From: an uncultured Prevotellaceae bacterium
GTDB taxonomy: Bacteria > Bacteroidota > Bacteroidia > Bacteroidales > Bacteroidaceae
NCBI GenBank assembly: GCA_902769705.1
Contig: CACXPX010000005.1
Location: 62,001 to 126,000 of the forward strand
Reading direction: 5' to 3'
DNA length: 64,000 nucleotides
Shown: in pieces, positions 1 through 8,281 of the stretch
How positions within the stretch are numbered: the stretch's first letter is position 1
Layout of the letters: each line of letters starts with the position of its first letter
Made by a program: the position numbers and the translations under genes
The notes under the pieces: generated by a model
The model's database searches: none
Seen by the model: only the letters and a program-made list of their open reading frames with translations
What the model was told of the DNA's origin: nothing

Positions 1-649
1 TAAAATCACGACTATACTCTCCGTCACCATTGATGACGGGAGCTGCAAGCGATTTCAACTGTTTGAAGAAAAGAGGAATAACTGCAGCATAAGCGCCATG
101 AGGATCTTGCCTGCGTCCAAACACATTGAAGTACCTCAGTCCAACATACTCGATACCGTATGTACGTGCAAAGACATCGGCATACAGTTCATCCACATAT
201 TTCGTGATGGCATACGGAGAAAGAGGACGGCCAATGACATCCTCCACCTTGGGGAGCGTCTTGCTGTCACCATAGGTGGAGCTGCTGGCTGCAAAAACGA
301 ATCGCTTGATTCCCGCATCCCTTGCAGCAACCAACATATTTAGAAATCCTCCTATATTAACTGCATTGGTTGTAATAGGATCTTTAATAGAACGGGGCAC
401 AGACCCCAAGGCAGCCTCATGAAGCACATACTCCATGCCATCAACAGCTCTCTTGCAGTCATCCATATTCCTAATATCACCTACCTGTAATTCAAATCTT
501 CCGCGATAAGAATCAAAAAACGGCAAGATATTCTCAATATGCCCTGTGGCAAAATTGTCTAAGACTCTCACCGTATGGCCTTCGGCCAATAAATGTTCAC
601 ATAAATTGGAGCCAATAAAGCCGGCACCGCCAGTTACTAATACTTTCAT
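1..649 (-). CDS. NAD-dependent sugar epimerase, WbpP/TviC-like (3' end cut by window edge)
   Basis: I read this from the minus strand: about 216 residues from the ATG at 649 to the window edge, with no stop. The N-terminus has the Rossmann signature [11 protein letters not shown] Ser-rich stretch (AASSSTYGD) and YAITK supply the Ser and Tyr-x3-Lys of extended short-chain dehydrogenases. The segment [13 protein letters not shown] followed by [12 protein letters not shown] is typical of the UDP-N-acetylhexosamine 4-epimerase group (WbpP, TviC, Gne-like). It probably supplies a UDP-activated amino sugar such as UDP-GalNAc or its acid for the surface glycan. It lies 55 bases downstream of the flippase gene in the same direction. 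The exact substrate cannot be told from sequence. Confidence 0.85.
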   Translation of the reverse strand, partial: MKVLVTGGAGFIGSNLCEHLLAEGHTVRVLDNFATGHIENILPFFDSYRGRFELQVGDIRNMDDCKRAVDGMEYVLHEAALGSVPRSIKDPITTNAVNIGGFLNMLVAARDAGIKRFVFAASSSTYGDSKTLPKVEDVIGRPLSPYAITKYVDELYADVFARTYGIEYVGLRYFNVFGRRQDPHGAYAAVIPLFFKQLKSLAAPVINGDGEYSRDF

Positions 650-704
650 TATAATAATATACTATTTAAGTTTCTAAAGCTGGAAGGAACTTACAAGATT
701 CATA

Positions 705-2234
705 TTATTTACCAATTTTTGATTTGATAAATGCTTTTACCTGATCCCTCACATTTTGGTCAAACACGAAGAAATATGCCACCATGATAACAAATGTTGA
801 ACAAGCAAAGGCAATAGTCAGGAATGACAACAAGGGATTTGAAATCGATTTAGCAATAAACGCAGCCAAGCCTAAACTCGCCAGTGCCGTACAAAAAAGC
901 GGGAAATACGTCTTCATTAAGAATGCCCTTGCTGAGAAAGACGGCATAATCCGTTTCAGCAATACAATATAAACGATGGTAGATAAAGGGCAACCTATTA
1001 ATCCAAAGACATATGCCCACACATAAGAATGTGTCAGTTTCAAAATGACATAAGTACCCATTAGGATTGCCACATAAAAGATGCTTAAAGAAATGTTCAA
1101 GTTCTTGATTTTGCCAGAAGCAACAATGGCCGAATTCACAAACGTATTAAAACTATTAAAGAAATTAGCAAATAAAAGGATCTGACAAATGACTACCGAG
1201 CCTTGCGGTACTTCTTTCAACCATAATCCCATTAAGAAATCCATATTAAAAATAAATGGAATGGTAGTTAGAGTCGTCACCAATGCCGTAAATTTTGTAC
1301 CAAGCCCTATCAGTTCATTAGTCCTTTCAAAAGAAGAAATGGCATACGATTTAATGATTTGCGGATTAAAAGCGACCTTGATATTCCCTGTAAAAGCATA
1401 TAGAAGACCCTGAACTTGAAGAGCAACACCAGCTGCGGCATTCATCAATGTTCCAAAGAAACGATTGATCAGGATACTGACGCCTTGATTTTTGAGTGTC
1501 AACGTTACGCTACCTAACATACTCCAACTAGAAAAAGCCAACATTTCTTTAAGCAGGTGTTTATCGAACACTTTCGTGATATGGCACTCTTCAAAATGTT
1601 TGATGCAATAATAACGGTAATAGATGCGGAATGAGACAGCCAATGCCATTAATAGAATACCATAGAGAATTAGATGGTCACCAGAATAAATAAGGACCAC
1701 ACCTGCGATACCTAATTTGCATAGTGCATTTATGATGGAGATATATGCAAACACTGACATACGCTCATGTGAGGTTATTGATGCACTATAGGGAGTTTGA
1801 GTGATACCCATGGCGAAATTAATAACTGCGGCCTGATATACCCAGTTAGCTGCAACCATTCTTCCTTCAGGAATGACTAGTTGTGTATTGACAAACCATA
1901 GCCCAACAGTTTCAGCCAAAATGACAAAGCAAAAAGCAAGACCAAGGTGTATACATGCTGCTGTAGAAAAGATTTTTTTTAGGTTTTCTGGGTCTTTCTT
2001 TCCCAATGCAAAAGTGAGGAAACGCCCAGTTGCTCCACCTAAAGCTGCTACCAACACATCAATGAGCACAATAGTACCGCCAACGACATTATAAATTCCA
2101 TAGTCAGAAACACCCAAAGCCTGCAGTACTATACGAGAGGTATAAAAACTGATGGCCATAGTGATGAACATGCGGATGTACAACATCGTGGCATTCTTAG
2201 CAATCAACTTGTTGCCCGATAATTCTTCTTTCAT
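705..2234 (-). CDS. Wzx-type oligosaccharide flippase
   Basis: A 509-residue, very hydrophobic protein with roughly 12 to 14 membrane segments, the size and layout of MOP/MATE-superfamily polysaccharide flippases. Early residues read KNATMLYIRMFITMAISFY and then SRIVLQALG, characteristic of Bacteroidales Wzx proteins. By family it moves undecaprenyl-diphosphate-linked repeat units from the inner to the outer leaflet of the cytoplasmic membrane. It is the only full-length flippase seen, so the locus should be Wzx/Wzy-dependent. No clear Wzy polymerase was recognised; it may lie beyond position 1. A truncated copy of its first 40 codons sits 1.5 kb upstream (3772-3894). Confidence 0.9.
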   Translation of the reverse strand: MKEELSGNKLIAKNATMLYIRMFITMAISFYTSRIVLQALGVSDYGIYNVVGGTIVLIDVLVAALGGATGRFLTFALGKKDPENLKKIFSTAACIHLGLAFCFVILAETVGLWFVNTQLVIPEGRMVAANWVYQAAVINFAMGITQTPYSASITSHERMSVFAYISIINALCKLGIAGVVLIYSGDHLILYGILLMALAVSFRIYYRYYCIKHFEECHITKVFDKHLLKEMLAFSSWSMLGSVTLTLKNQGVSILINRFFGTLMNAAAGVALQVQGLLYAFTGNIKVAFNPQIIKSYAISSFERTNELIGLGTKFTALVTTLTTIPFIFNMDFLMGLWLKEVPQGSVVICQILLFANFFNSFNTFVNSAIVASGKIKNLNISLSIFYVAILMGTYVILKLTHSYVWAYVFGLIGCPLSTIVYIVLLKRIMPSFSARAFLMKTYFPLFCTALASLGLAAFIAKSISNPLLSFLTIAFACSTFVIMVAYFFVFDQNVRDQVKAFIKSKIGK

Positions 2235-2415
2235 TAAAAAATTAAGAAAACGACCTTTATTCCATCCATATCCTTGACAATTATCTCTAAATCCTAAATG
2301 GGATAACCAAAGCTAATATTCTCCAATAGACTATTCATATCGTATATCTATTGAAGTAATAATCGTATAATAGTATTTGCCCCAAAATAATAATTGATAA
2401 TTCCCTTATAATTTC

Positions 2416-3708
2416 TTATCCAAATGTCAAATAATGTCTCCCAAACCGTTCATAGGCTGCGCGTTCAAGCATATATCTATCATCCGGATGTGCAATACTG
2501 GTTAAGAGCCTTGCTCTTTCCTGCAAAGATTTACCTAGTAAATTTACAGCTCCATATTCCGTCACTACCCATTGAACGTCCGCACGAGGTGTAACGACAC
2601 CCGAGGCGACATCTAATACTGGAACGATCTTACTTATACCATTTTTTGTTCTAGAAGTTAATGCAATAACAGAAATCCCCCCTTCTGATAGGAATGCCCC
2701 CCTTACAAATTCCAATTGGCCTCCAGTACCAGACAAGATACGAGAACCAATAGAGTCTGCGCAGACTTGTCCCGTAATATCAATTTGTGTGGCAGCATTG
2801 ACTGATGCCACCTTAGGATTACGACTTATAGTATACGGATCATTTGTATAACCCACATCCATCATCATCACACCAGGATTATGATCAACAAAATCAAAGA
2901 CTTCTCTAGAGCCCAAAATGAAAGAGGCGACAACCTTTCCTTTATCAATCACCTTGTTGGAGCCATTGATGATACCTTTTTTTATAAGATGTAATACTCC
3001 ATCTGCGAATGTTTCAGAATGGAATCCCAAATTCTTATGGTCTTCTAATTGTGCCGCTAATGCATTAGTGAGCCCGCCTACACCTATTTGTAAACACGCC
3101 CCATCATCAATAAGCGATGCGCATATTTTGCCGATCTTAATCTCAACCGGAGTTGGCTCTGCTGTATTCATAGCCAGCAAATCCCGGTCGTGCCGCACAA
3201 AGTATGTAAATCTATCAATAGGGACTATAGAATCACCATATGTGAATGGAACATTCTTATTTACGACTCCTATTACAGTTTTCGCAATTTCTATGGCACC
3301 TACTGAACAAACCACATCACCACCCAATGATACGTACCCTCGCTCATCTGGTTCTGACACCAGCACCATTGCCACATCACATGGGACGCATCCATTACGA
3401 TACACTTCCTGTGTTTGAGACAAATTTATAGGAATATAATCGGCCAAACCTAAATTAACACTTCTTCTTACAGAAGGCCCTATAAAAAAGGCCTGATCAA
3501 AAAAAACATTTTCGTACTTCTCCGCATCGAAAGGAGGTGGCCCGTCAGAATAGGAATGATGAAAATGAATATCGGCAATATCTCCAACATCAGCACGACG
3601 TTGCAAAGCCTCCAATAAACAGTATGGCAATTGTGCTGCGCTGCTAATGTGTATGTGATTATGTGACTTAACGGCTTTTACCGCCTCATCTGGTGTAACG
3701 AATTTCAT
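2416..3708 (-). CDS. Acetyl-CoA hydrolase / CoA-transferase family protein
   Basis: 430 residues matching the 4-hydroxybutyrate CoA-transferase/acetyl-CoA hydrolase family in length and motifs. The segment GVGGLTNALAAQL is followed by HSETFADG, where the Glu aligns with the family's catalytic glutamate (HTEMF in clostridial enzymes). GTGGQLEFVRGA and SRTKNGISKIVP in the C-terminal half are also typical. The reaction would move CoA between acetyl-CoA and a small organic acid. This is unusual in a capsule locus; I infer that it may supply an acyl-CoA for glycan modification, in line with the acyl-carrier genes upstream. It is separated by 181 bases from the flippase gene and by 188 bases from the lipoprotein gene, so it may be a later insertion. 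Confidence 0.85.
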   Translation of the reverse strand: MKFVTPDEAVKAVKSHNHIHISSAAQLPYCLLEALQRRADVGDIADIHFHHSYSDGPPPFDAEKYENVFFDQAFFIGPSVRRSVNLGLADYIPINLSQTQEVYRNGCVPCDVAMVLVSEPDERGYVSLGGDVVCSVGAIEIAKTVIGVVNKNVPFTYGDSIVPIDRFTYFVRHDRDLLAMNTAEPTPVEIKIGKICASLIDDGACLQIGVGGLTNALAAQLEDHKNLGFHSETFADGVLHLIKKGIINGSNKVIDKGKVVASFILGSREVFDFVDHNPGVMMMDVGYTNDPYTISRNPKVASVNAATQIDITGQVCADSIGSRILSGTGGQLEFVRGAFLSEGGISVIALTSRTKNGISKIVPVLDVASGVVTPRADVQWVVTEYGAVNLLGKSLQERARLLTSIAHPDDRYMLERAAYERFGRHYLTFG

Positions 3709-3771
3709 TTAAATATCATCTAATGAAATTAAAAAAGGAAGAGACGACCAATACTGAAATGAGAATAATCG

Positions 3772-3894
3772 TCACAATGCTTTGAAAACTATTCGCGAGA
3801 TATAGAAACTTATGGCCATAATAATGAACCTACGGATATACAGCATCATGGCATTCTTGGCAAACAACTTGTTGCCTAATTGTTTTACGTCCAT
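3772..3894 (-). pseudogene. Truncated duplicate of the wzx 5' end
   Basis: A 40-codon open frame (ATG at 3894, TGA at 3772-3774) closely matches the first 40 residues of the intact flippase at 705-2234: both carry GNKL-AKNA-MLYIR-FI-MAISFY-SRIV at the same spacing. The DNA match is also strong. After the last matching codon (GCA TTG, aligned with the GCC CTG / QAL region of the intact gene) the frame stops and similarity ends. It is far too short to be a transporter. The most likely history is that an older flippase gene was replaced by, or recombined with, a new block (CoA-transferase plus wzx), leaving its 5' end behind. Confidence 0.85.
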
Positions 3895-3896
3895 CT

Positions 3897-4889
3897 TTAA
3901 TCGTCAGATAAAGCAATCTTATAGATTCCTGTTCCCCCGCTAGCTATAAAAAGGTCGCCTTCAACTTCAAAGATATCTTCAGGTTCCCATCTCGCATTAT
4001 AGTCAGACATCAAATCAATTAGTTTATATCGATGATTCTTCAAATCAATAATTCTCATTTTATTATCACTCTTTCCTTCCAACGTAATAAGCAAGCCATC
4101 CCTCATCATTCCTCCCTGCTTGTAATAAGCAGGATTATCTTTAATAACCCATTTAGAGATAATGTCTTCTTCTTTCAATTTTACCACATCGCCTTCTTCT
4201 ATTCTTGGAAGTCGGAATTGATAGATGTAAAAGTCTGTAATAGGAATGGTATTTCCTGCATACACATATATGAATCCATTCTTCTTATCTATAACAGCAT
4301 CTGGGGTATATTGTAATGAAACTTCATTTTCATATGGTAAATCTATTCTTTGTACTGTTTCCAACATATAATTACCATCTATTTGAGTTATTCGATCAGC
4401 AACAATACATCTTAAATATTTACCTTGTTGGCTCGAATAGAGAAGGGGGAAATCATCATGTACTCCATAAAAAGTGTTGCTAAAATCAGCATTGTTGCAA
4501 TGATAATTATCGTTATAGTTGGTCTCGATAGTTGTTAAAGGTGCTTTGTTGTTGATGTCTATAATATCAAGTACAGAATGTCCGCCTTCAAACTGACAAA
4601 GATACCCATTATACGCATCCCCCCCTTGCTTGCCCCGCTTACCTCTTGGTTGTTTTGTCCAATACACGACTTTTTCAATATTGAAATCTATAGCATCATC
4701 CTGATTCAACACTATAAAACCCATCTTGCCTTTGGTGTCTTTCTCAACGATAATAGTATCTTTTTTATCAATAATAATAGTATCCAACCCTACGATAGTG
4801 TTATTCATTATATCATCGTCATCACCATTGGAACATGCCAATAATAACATTAAGCACAATAAAAAAAAAGACATTAAGTAGTGCTTCAT
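3897..4889 (-). CDS. Secreted lipoprotein of unknown function, possibly beta-propeller
   Basis: 330 residues. The N-terminus is a lipoprotein signal ending in LLLAC with the lipidated Cys at about residue 19. The next residues, SNGDDDD, are acidic, which in Bacteroidetes favours export to the outer face of the outer membrane. The remainder is rich in short beta-strand patterns with aromatic and Asp/Gly turns (for example FIYVYAGNT and DLFIASGGTGIYKI), suggestive of a six-bladed propeller; this is inference only. It lies 21 bases downstream of the GT2 gene, so it is co-transcribed with the glycan genes. It could bind or process the glycan at the cell surface. I do not recognise a named family. 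Confidence 0.75.
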   Translation of the reverse strand: MKHYLMSFFLLCLMLLLACSNGDDDDIMNNTIVGLDTIIIDKKDTIIVEKDTKGKMGFIVLNQDDAIDFNIEKVVYWTKQPRGKRGKQGGDAYNGYLCQFEGGHSVLDIIDINNKAPLTTIETNYNDNYHCNNADFSNTFYGVHDDFPLLYSSQQGKYLRCIVADRITQIDGNYMLETVQRIDLPYENEVSLQYTPDAVIDKKNGFIYVYAGNTIPITDFYIYQFRLPRIEEGDVVKLKEEDIISKWVIKDNPAYYKQGGMMRDGLLITLEGKSDNKMRIIDLKNHRYKLIDLMSDYNARWEPEDIFEVEGDLFIASGGTGIYKIALSDD

Positions 4890-4910
4890 TCTCTAAAGAA
4901 TAAATACTAG

Positions 4911-6014
4911 TTACCAAAAAAGATCTAAATAATTACGAAACAGCCACTTAAAAGCAGTACCATAATAGAGTGTGAGTAAATGCTTGTTACCACACAGACG
5001 CATTCGCTTATCTATCCAGCCTAAAACACCAAATTGCTTAATGTCTTCTTTGAAATATTCAAGAATCTTTTGGTTTTCAGGGTCTTTGGCATAACATGAG
5101 CGGAATTTGGAGTTGATGAAAAATTCTGCTCTTCTTAAGCAAGGTTTTGCGTAATTTGGGAAGTCTTTTGCAAATCCTTTAAGCATATCTACTTGTCTTC
5201 TGAAAGCATCTAATTCTTTCTCTGAATAACATTTCAATGCATCTTTTTTGCCTGACCAAGCAGAAGGATTGTCCACTCGATAAACAGCCATAGGAGAATC
5301 GAAATAATAGACTATTCCTTTCATAGTAAGCCACATCTGTAAAGGATAATCCCCTACGGGACATTTTTTACAATAATCAGGATAATCCTTTCCTGGAACA
5401 TTTGACCTATATAACATACTACAGGTTGGTATATAATACCCTCCCCTGCGTATGACTTCTTTAGGATTCAAATTCCCATCGCCATGACGACAAGAATTGT
5501 CTTTCTTCCTAAAGGTGTTGTGTCTCATTGAAAACATTTTTGCTCGGCAACATACCATACTATAATCTAGATGAGAATCAAGGAAGTCCACCTGCTTTTG
5601 AAGTTTATTGGGGTCTGTCCAATAGTCATCGCCTTCGCACATTGCGATATAAGGAACATTCTCATACCATCCTTTATACAAGGGGTATTGTGCTTTATTG
5701 ATACTATAAAAGTTGTATTTCAGCAAAATGACCAAAAAGTGGCAGTTGGGGTTGTCCTTATGAACTGCGGCTATCCTCTTTGCATCATCGTTTTCGTCAT
5801 ATTGGGCATGAACCATATCAAAATGGTTTTCAAGATATTGGCTTATAATTTCTGGTTCCCCATCAGTTGATGCATCGTCGATAATAATGGCAACAAACGG
5901 GAATTTGGTTTCTTGAATGCAAAAACCATTCATGGTATCTTCTATATACCGAGCCTGGTTAAATGTTCTGCAAACAATGCGGACTTTATATATTGTTGTT
6001 GGTAATACAGACAT
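4911..6014 (-). CDS. Glycosyltransferase family 2
   Basis: 367 residues with a GT-A fold N-terminal domain. It begins VRIVCRTFNQARYIEDTMNG, then has IIIDDASTDG (nucleotide-binding Asp) and CEGDDYWTDPNKLQKQ, the DxD-like metal site, at about residues 120-140. No membrane segment is obvious, so it should be a cytoplasmic or peripheral enzyme that adds one sugar to the lipid-linked repeat unit. It is 18 bases downstream of the GT4 gene and 21 upstream of the lipoprotein gene. Donor and linkage cannot be predicted. Confidence 0.88.
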   Translation of the reverse strand: MSVLPTTIYKVRIVCRTFNQARYIEDTMNGFCIQETKFPFVAIIIDDASTDGEPEIISQYLENHFDMVHAQYDENDDAKRIAAVHKDNPNCHFLVILLKYNFYSINKAQYPLYKGWYENVPYIAMCEGDDYWTDPNKLQKQVDFLDSHLDYSMVCCRAKMFSMRHNTFRKKDNSCRHGDGNLNPKEVIRRGGYYIPTCSMLYRSNVPGKDYPDYCKKCPVGDYPLQMWLTMKGIVYYFDSPMAVYRVDNPSAWSGKKDALKCYSEKELDAFRRQVDMLKGFAKDFPNYAKPCLRRAEFFINSKFRSCYAKDPENQKILEYFKEDIKQFGVLGWIDKRMRLCGNKHLLTLYYGTAFKWLFRNYLDLFW

Positions 6015-6032
6015 ATATTAATTATTGTTTAA

Positions 6033-7202
6033 TCAAACAATGGACATAAAGAAATCATTTAACATTTTAATCTTTTTATTCCAACCTCTACTTAAAACTA
6101 TGTCCATAACCTCTTGTGGTATTTTTATATTGTCAGAATTATACGCCTGAACGATAACCTCTCCCAAATTCTCCAATTTATCTACAGGAAAGTAAAATAA
6201 TGGTTTATACTTCTCCAACCCCTTATATCTAACCCAAGAACCGTTTATGATTTTTTTGTTACATAATATATATTCATAAACAGATCTGGCACCTGCATCG
6301 GATGTTTGTACATGTATAAACATATCTGTTGCTTTTCTTAATTTATATAACTCTTCTACAGACAAATAATTCGTAACGAACACTGCATGAAGTTTTCTTT
6401 GTTCGCATTCTTTTTTGATTTCTTCTCCGTATTTGTCTGTTGTTGTCCAACCTCCATAGCTCATCGGAAATAGTAAAGTCAAATTGTTTGGGAGTTGATT
6501 TCTTACTTGGTCAATCGCTTGAATTATAGTTTTATGCTGCTGTGCCTCTTGTTTGTTGTAGCCACATGTTATAACATAACGATTCTCAAGTCCAAAATAT
6601 ATCTTGGCATCCTCTTGGGATATCGCATTCCCGTTTTTTATGGCAAAATCGACCACGTCAGACCCCCAAATACCGTAATTTATCATCTTCTCTGGGCTCA
6701 CTTTCATTTTTTGTGTCATTAATTTCCCAAAATCAGACTCTGCAGGTATTGTAACATAATCGGCTTTTTGATATAAATAAGATAACTGTTCCAAATTTTT
6801 CTCAGGTCTTCTCAGTATATCGCTACCCCATGGTGACATTACAATATTATTTGACATACTTCGTAAGTATTTATACACAAACGACATATATCTATTTGCG
6901 AAATGAATATTAATAATGTCATATCTTCTGTTCTTACAGAATTTTGAGAAGAATCGAATTTGTTTATATTTTGTGGCTAATACTCTTAGTTTGCGAGATT
7001 TTATCCAATCAACAGAAGAAACGTTATAAAAACATATTTCAGTAAACTTGTCCATTAAATCTTTATAATCATCCGGTTTGTTTGTCAAAATAGTGATATC
7101 TATCAACGGATTTATTTCCACAAGATGCTTGACAATGTCTTTGACATGTCCGGGATAACAATAAAGTGCTATTATCAACAAACTATATTTTTTGTTTTCC
7201 AT
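6033..7202 (-). CDS. Glycosyltransferase family 4-like (GT-B)
   Basis: 389 residues without membrane segments. The N-terminal half has the Rossmann-like start YSLLIIALYCYPGHVKDIVKHL and the MSPWGSDIL segment common in GT4 enzymes. The C-terminal half carries VITCGYNKQEAQQHKTIIQAI and the EX7E-like area around DAGARSVYEYILCNK, which binds the nucleotide donor. It should act at the cytoplasmic face on the lipid-linked oligosaccharide. The gene lies 14 bases after the nucleotidyltransferase gene, whose product could be its donor; this is inference from context only. Confidence 0.8.
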   Translation of the reverse strand: MENKKYSLLIIALYCYPGHVKDIVKHLVEINPLIDITILTNKPDDYKDLMDKFTEICFYNVSSVDWIKSRKLRVLATKYKQIRFFSKFCKNRRYDIINIHFANRYMSFVYKYLRSMSNNIVMSPWGSDILRRPEKNLEQLSYLYQKADYVTIPAESDFGKLMTQKMKVSPEKMINYGIWGSDVVDFAIKNGNAISQEDAKIYFGLENRYVITCGYNKQEAQQHKTIIQAIDQVRNQLPNNLTLLFPMSYGGWTTTDKYGEEIKKECEQRKLHAVFVTNYLSVEELYKLRKATDMFIHVQTSDAGARSVYEYILCNKKIINGSWVRYKGLEKYKPLFYFPVDKLENLGEVIVQAYNSDNIKIPQEVMDIVLSRGWNKKIKMLNDFFMSIV

Positions 7203-7216
7203 ATCCTATACGAATT

Positions 7217-8281
7217 CTATAATACATTTATCATTTTCAAATACTCCGGCCATTCACCCATATCTTTCCAAGCGTGTTCGCTCACGGGGAAGCAACCAAC
7301 ACGACCACCATGGTCTTTGATTTTCTCCATCAGGTGGGTGATGTGGAAGAATTCTCCTTCCGGAATTTCATTAATTAGCTCCGGATTGAGGATATAGACA
7401 CCCGTGTTAATCATATAGGTTTGCTCCGGTTTTTCTTGCAAGCCCGTCATCAATCCATCTTCAACGGTCTCAATCACACCGTATGGTATCTTGAAACTCT
7501 TCACGGCTGTGACAATCGTCAAGTCATTATGATTATTCTGGTGATACTCGTAAACATCACGGAGGTCCTGATCGATGATGATGTCGCAGTTTGAAACGAA
7601 GAAGGGGTTCGAAATCTTGCCTTTCAGCAAAGACACGCTACCGATAGTTCCTAACGGTTTTGGTTCTTCAAAGAACTCTATGTCGTAATGATGGTCCAGC
7701 TGATCAAGATAGAAACGCATCATGTCGGACTTGTAATTAATTGACATGTAAAACTTCTGGCATCCAATCGTCTCGAACTGATTCATAATCTCTTCGAGAA
7801 TAGTTTTGTCGCCAATAGGTATCAAAGGCTTAGGAATGACATTCGTCAGGGGCTTTAAACGAGTGCCTTTGCCACCAGCCATAATAACCACTGGCAGGTT
7901 AATCTTCTCACGTTCGACAAATTCTGACTTATTGAAGAGGTCACTCCAGAACCAGACGTCCACCAACTCACCTTGTTCATCCAGAATGGGCATTACTTCT
8001 GCACGCATCCTCCGCATCTTGTCCTTGATACTATCCTCAGACTCATTTATATAACCGTAGATTTTATTCTTGTTCAGAATACGACTGACAGGCTCTTTTA
8101 AAGAACTGTTTTTGATAATTGCACGCTGAATGTCGCCAATAGTGATAAGACCCTCGAAATGTTCACCGTTGAACACAAGGAGAATCTTCACCTTTACTTC
8201 ATCCATCTGCTTCATTGCATCGAGCAATGTTGCAGCCAAGCTGATGATTCTATTATCTATCGTATTCCTCATATTATTCAT
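7217..8281 (-). CDS. CBS-domain sugar-1-phosphate nucleotidyltransferase (PtmE-like)
   Basis: 354 residues. A pair of CBS domains occupies roughly residues 1-120, followed by a nucleotidyltransferase domain opened by VVIMAGGKGTRLKPLT and PKPLIPIGDKTI at about residues 129-160, the classic pyrophosphorylase signature. FFVSNCDIIID supplies the metal-binding Asp. The same architecture is known from Campylobacter PtmE, a GlcN-1-P guanylyltransferase of the legionaminic acid route, and from heptose guanylyltransferase relatives. The enzyme would make an NDP-sugar in the cytoplasm; CBS domains suggest control by an adenine nucleotide. The ATG overlaps the upstream stop (ATGA), so the two genes are translationally coupled. 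The nucleotide and the sugar are unknown. Confidence 0.85.
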   Translation of the reverse strand: MNNMRNTIDNRIISLAATLLDAMKQMDEVKVKILLVFNGEHFEGLITIGDIQRAIIKNSSLKEPVSRILNKNKIYGYINESEDSIKDKMRRMRAEVMPILDEQGELVDVWFWSDLFNKSEFVEREKINLPVVIMAGGKGTRLKPLTNVIPKPLIPIGDKTILEEIMNQFETIGCQKFYMSINYKSDMMRFYLDQLDHHYDIEFFEEPKPLGTIGSVSLLKGKISNPFFVSNCDIIIDQDLRDVYEYHQNNHNDLTIVTAVKSFKIPYGVIETVEDGLMTGLQEKPEQTYMINTGVYILNPELINEIPEGEFFHITHLMEKIKDHGGRVGCFPVSEHAWKDMGEWPEYLKMINVL

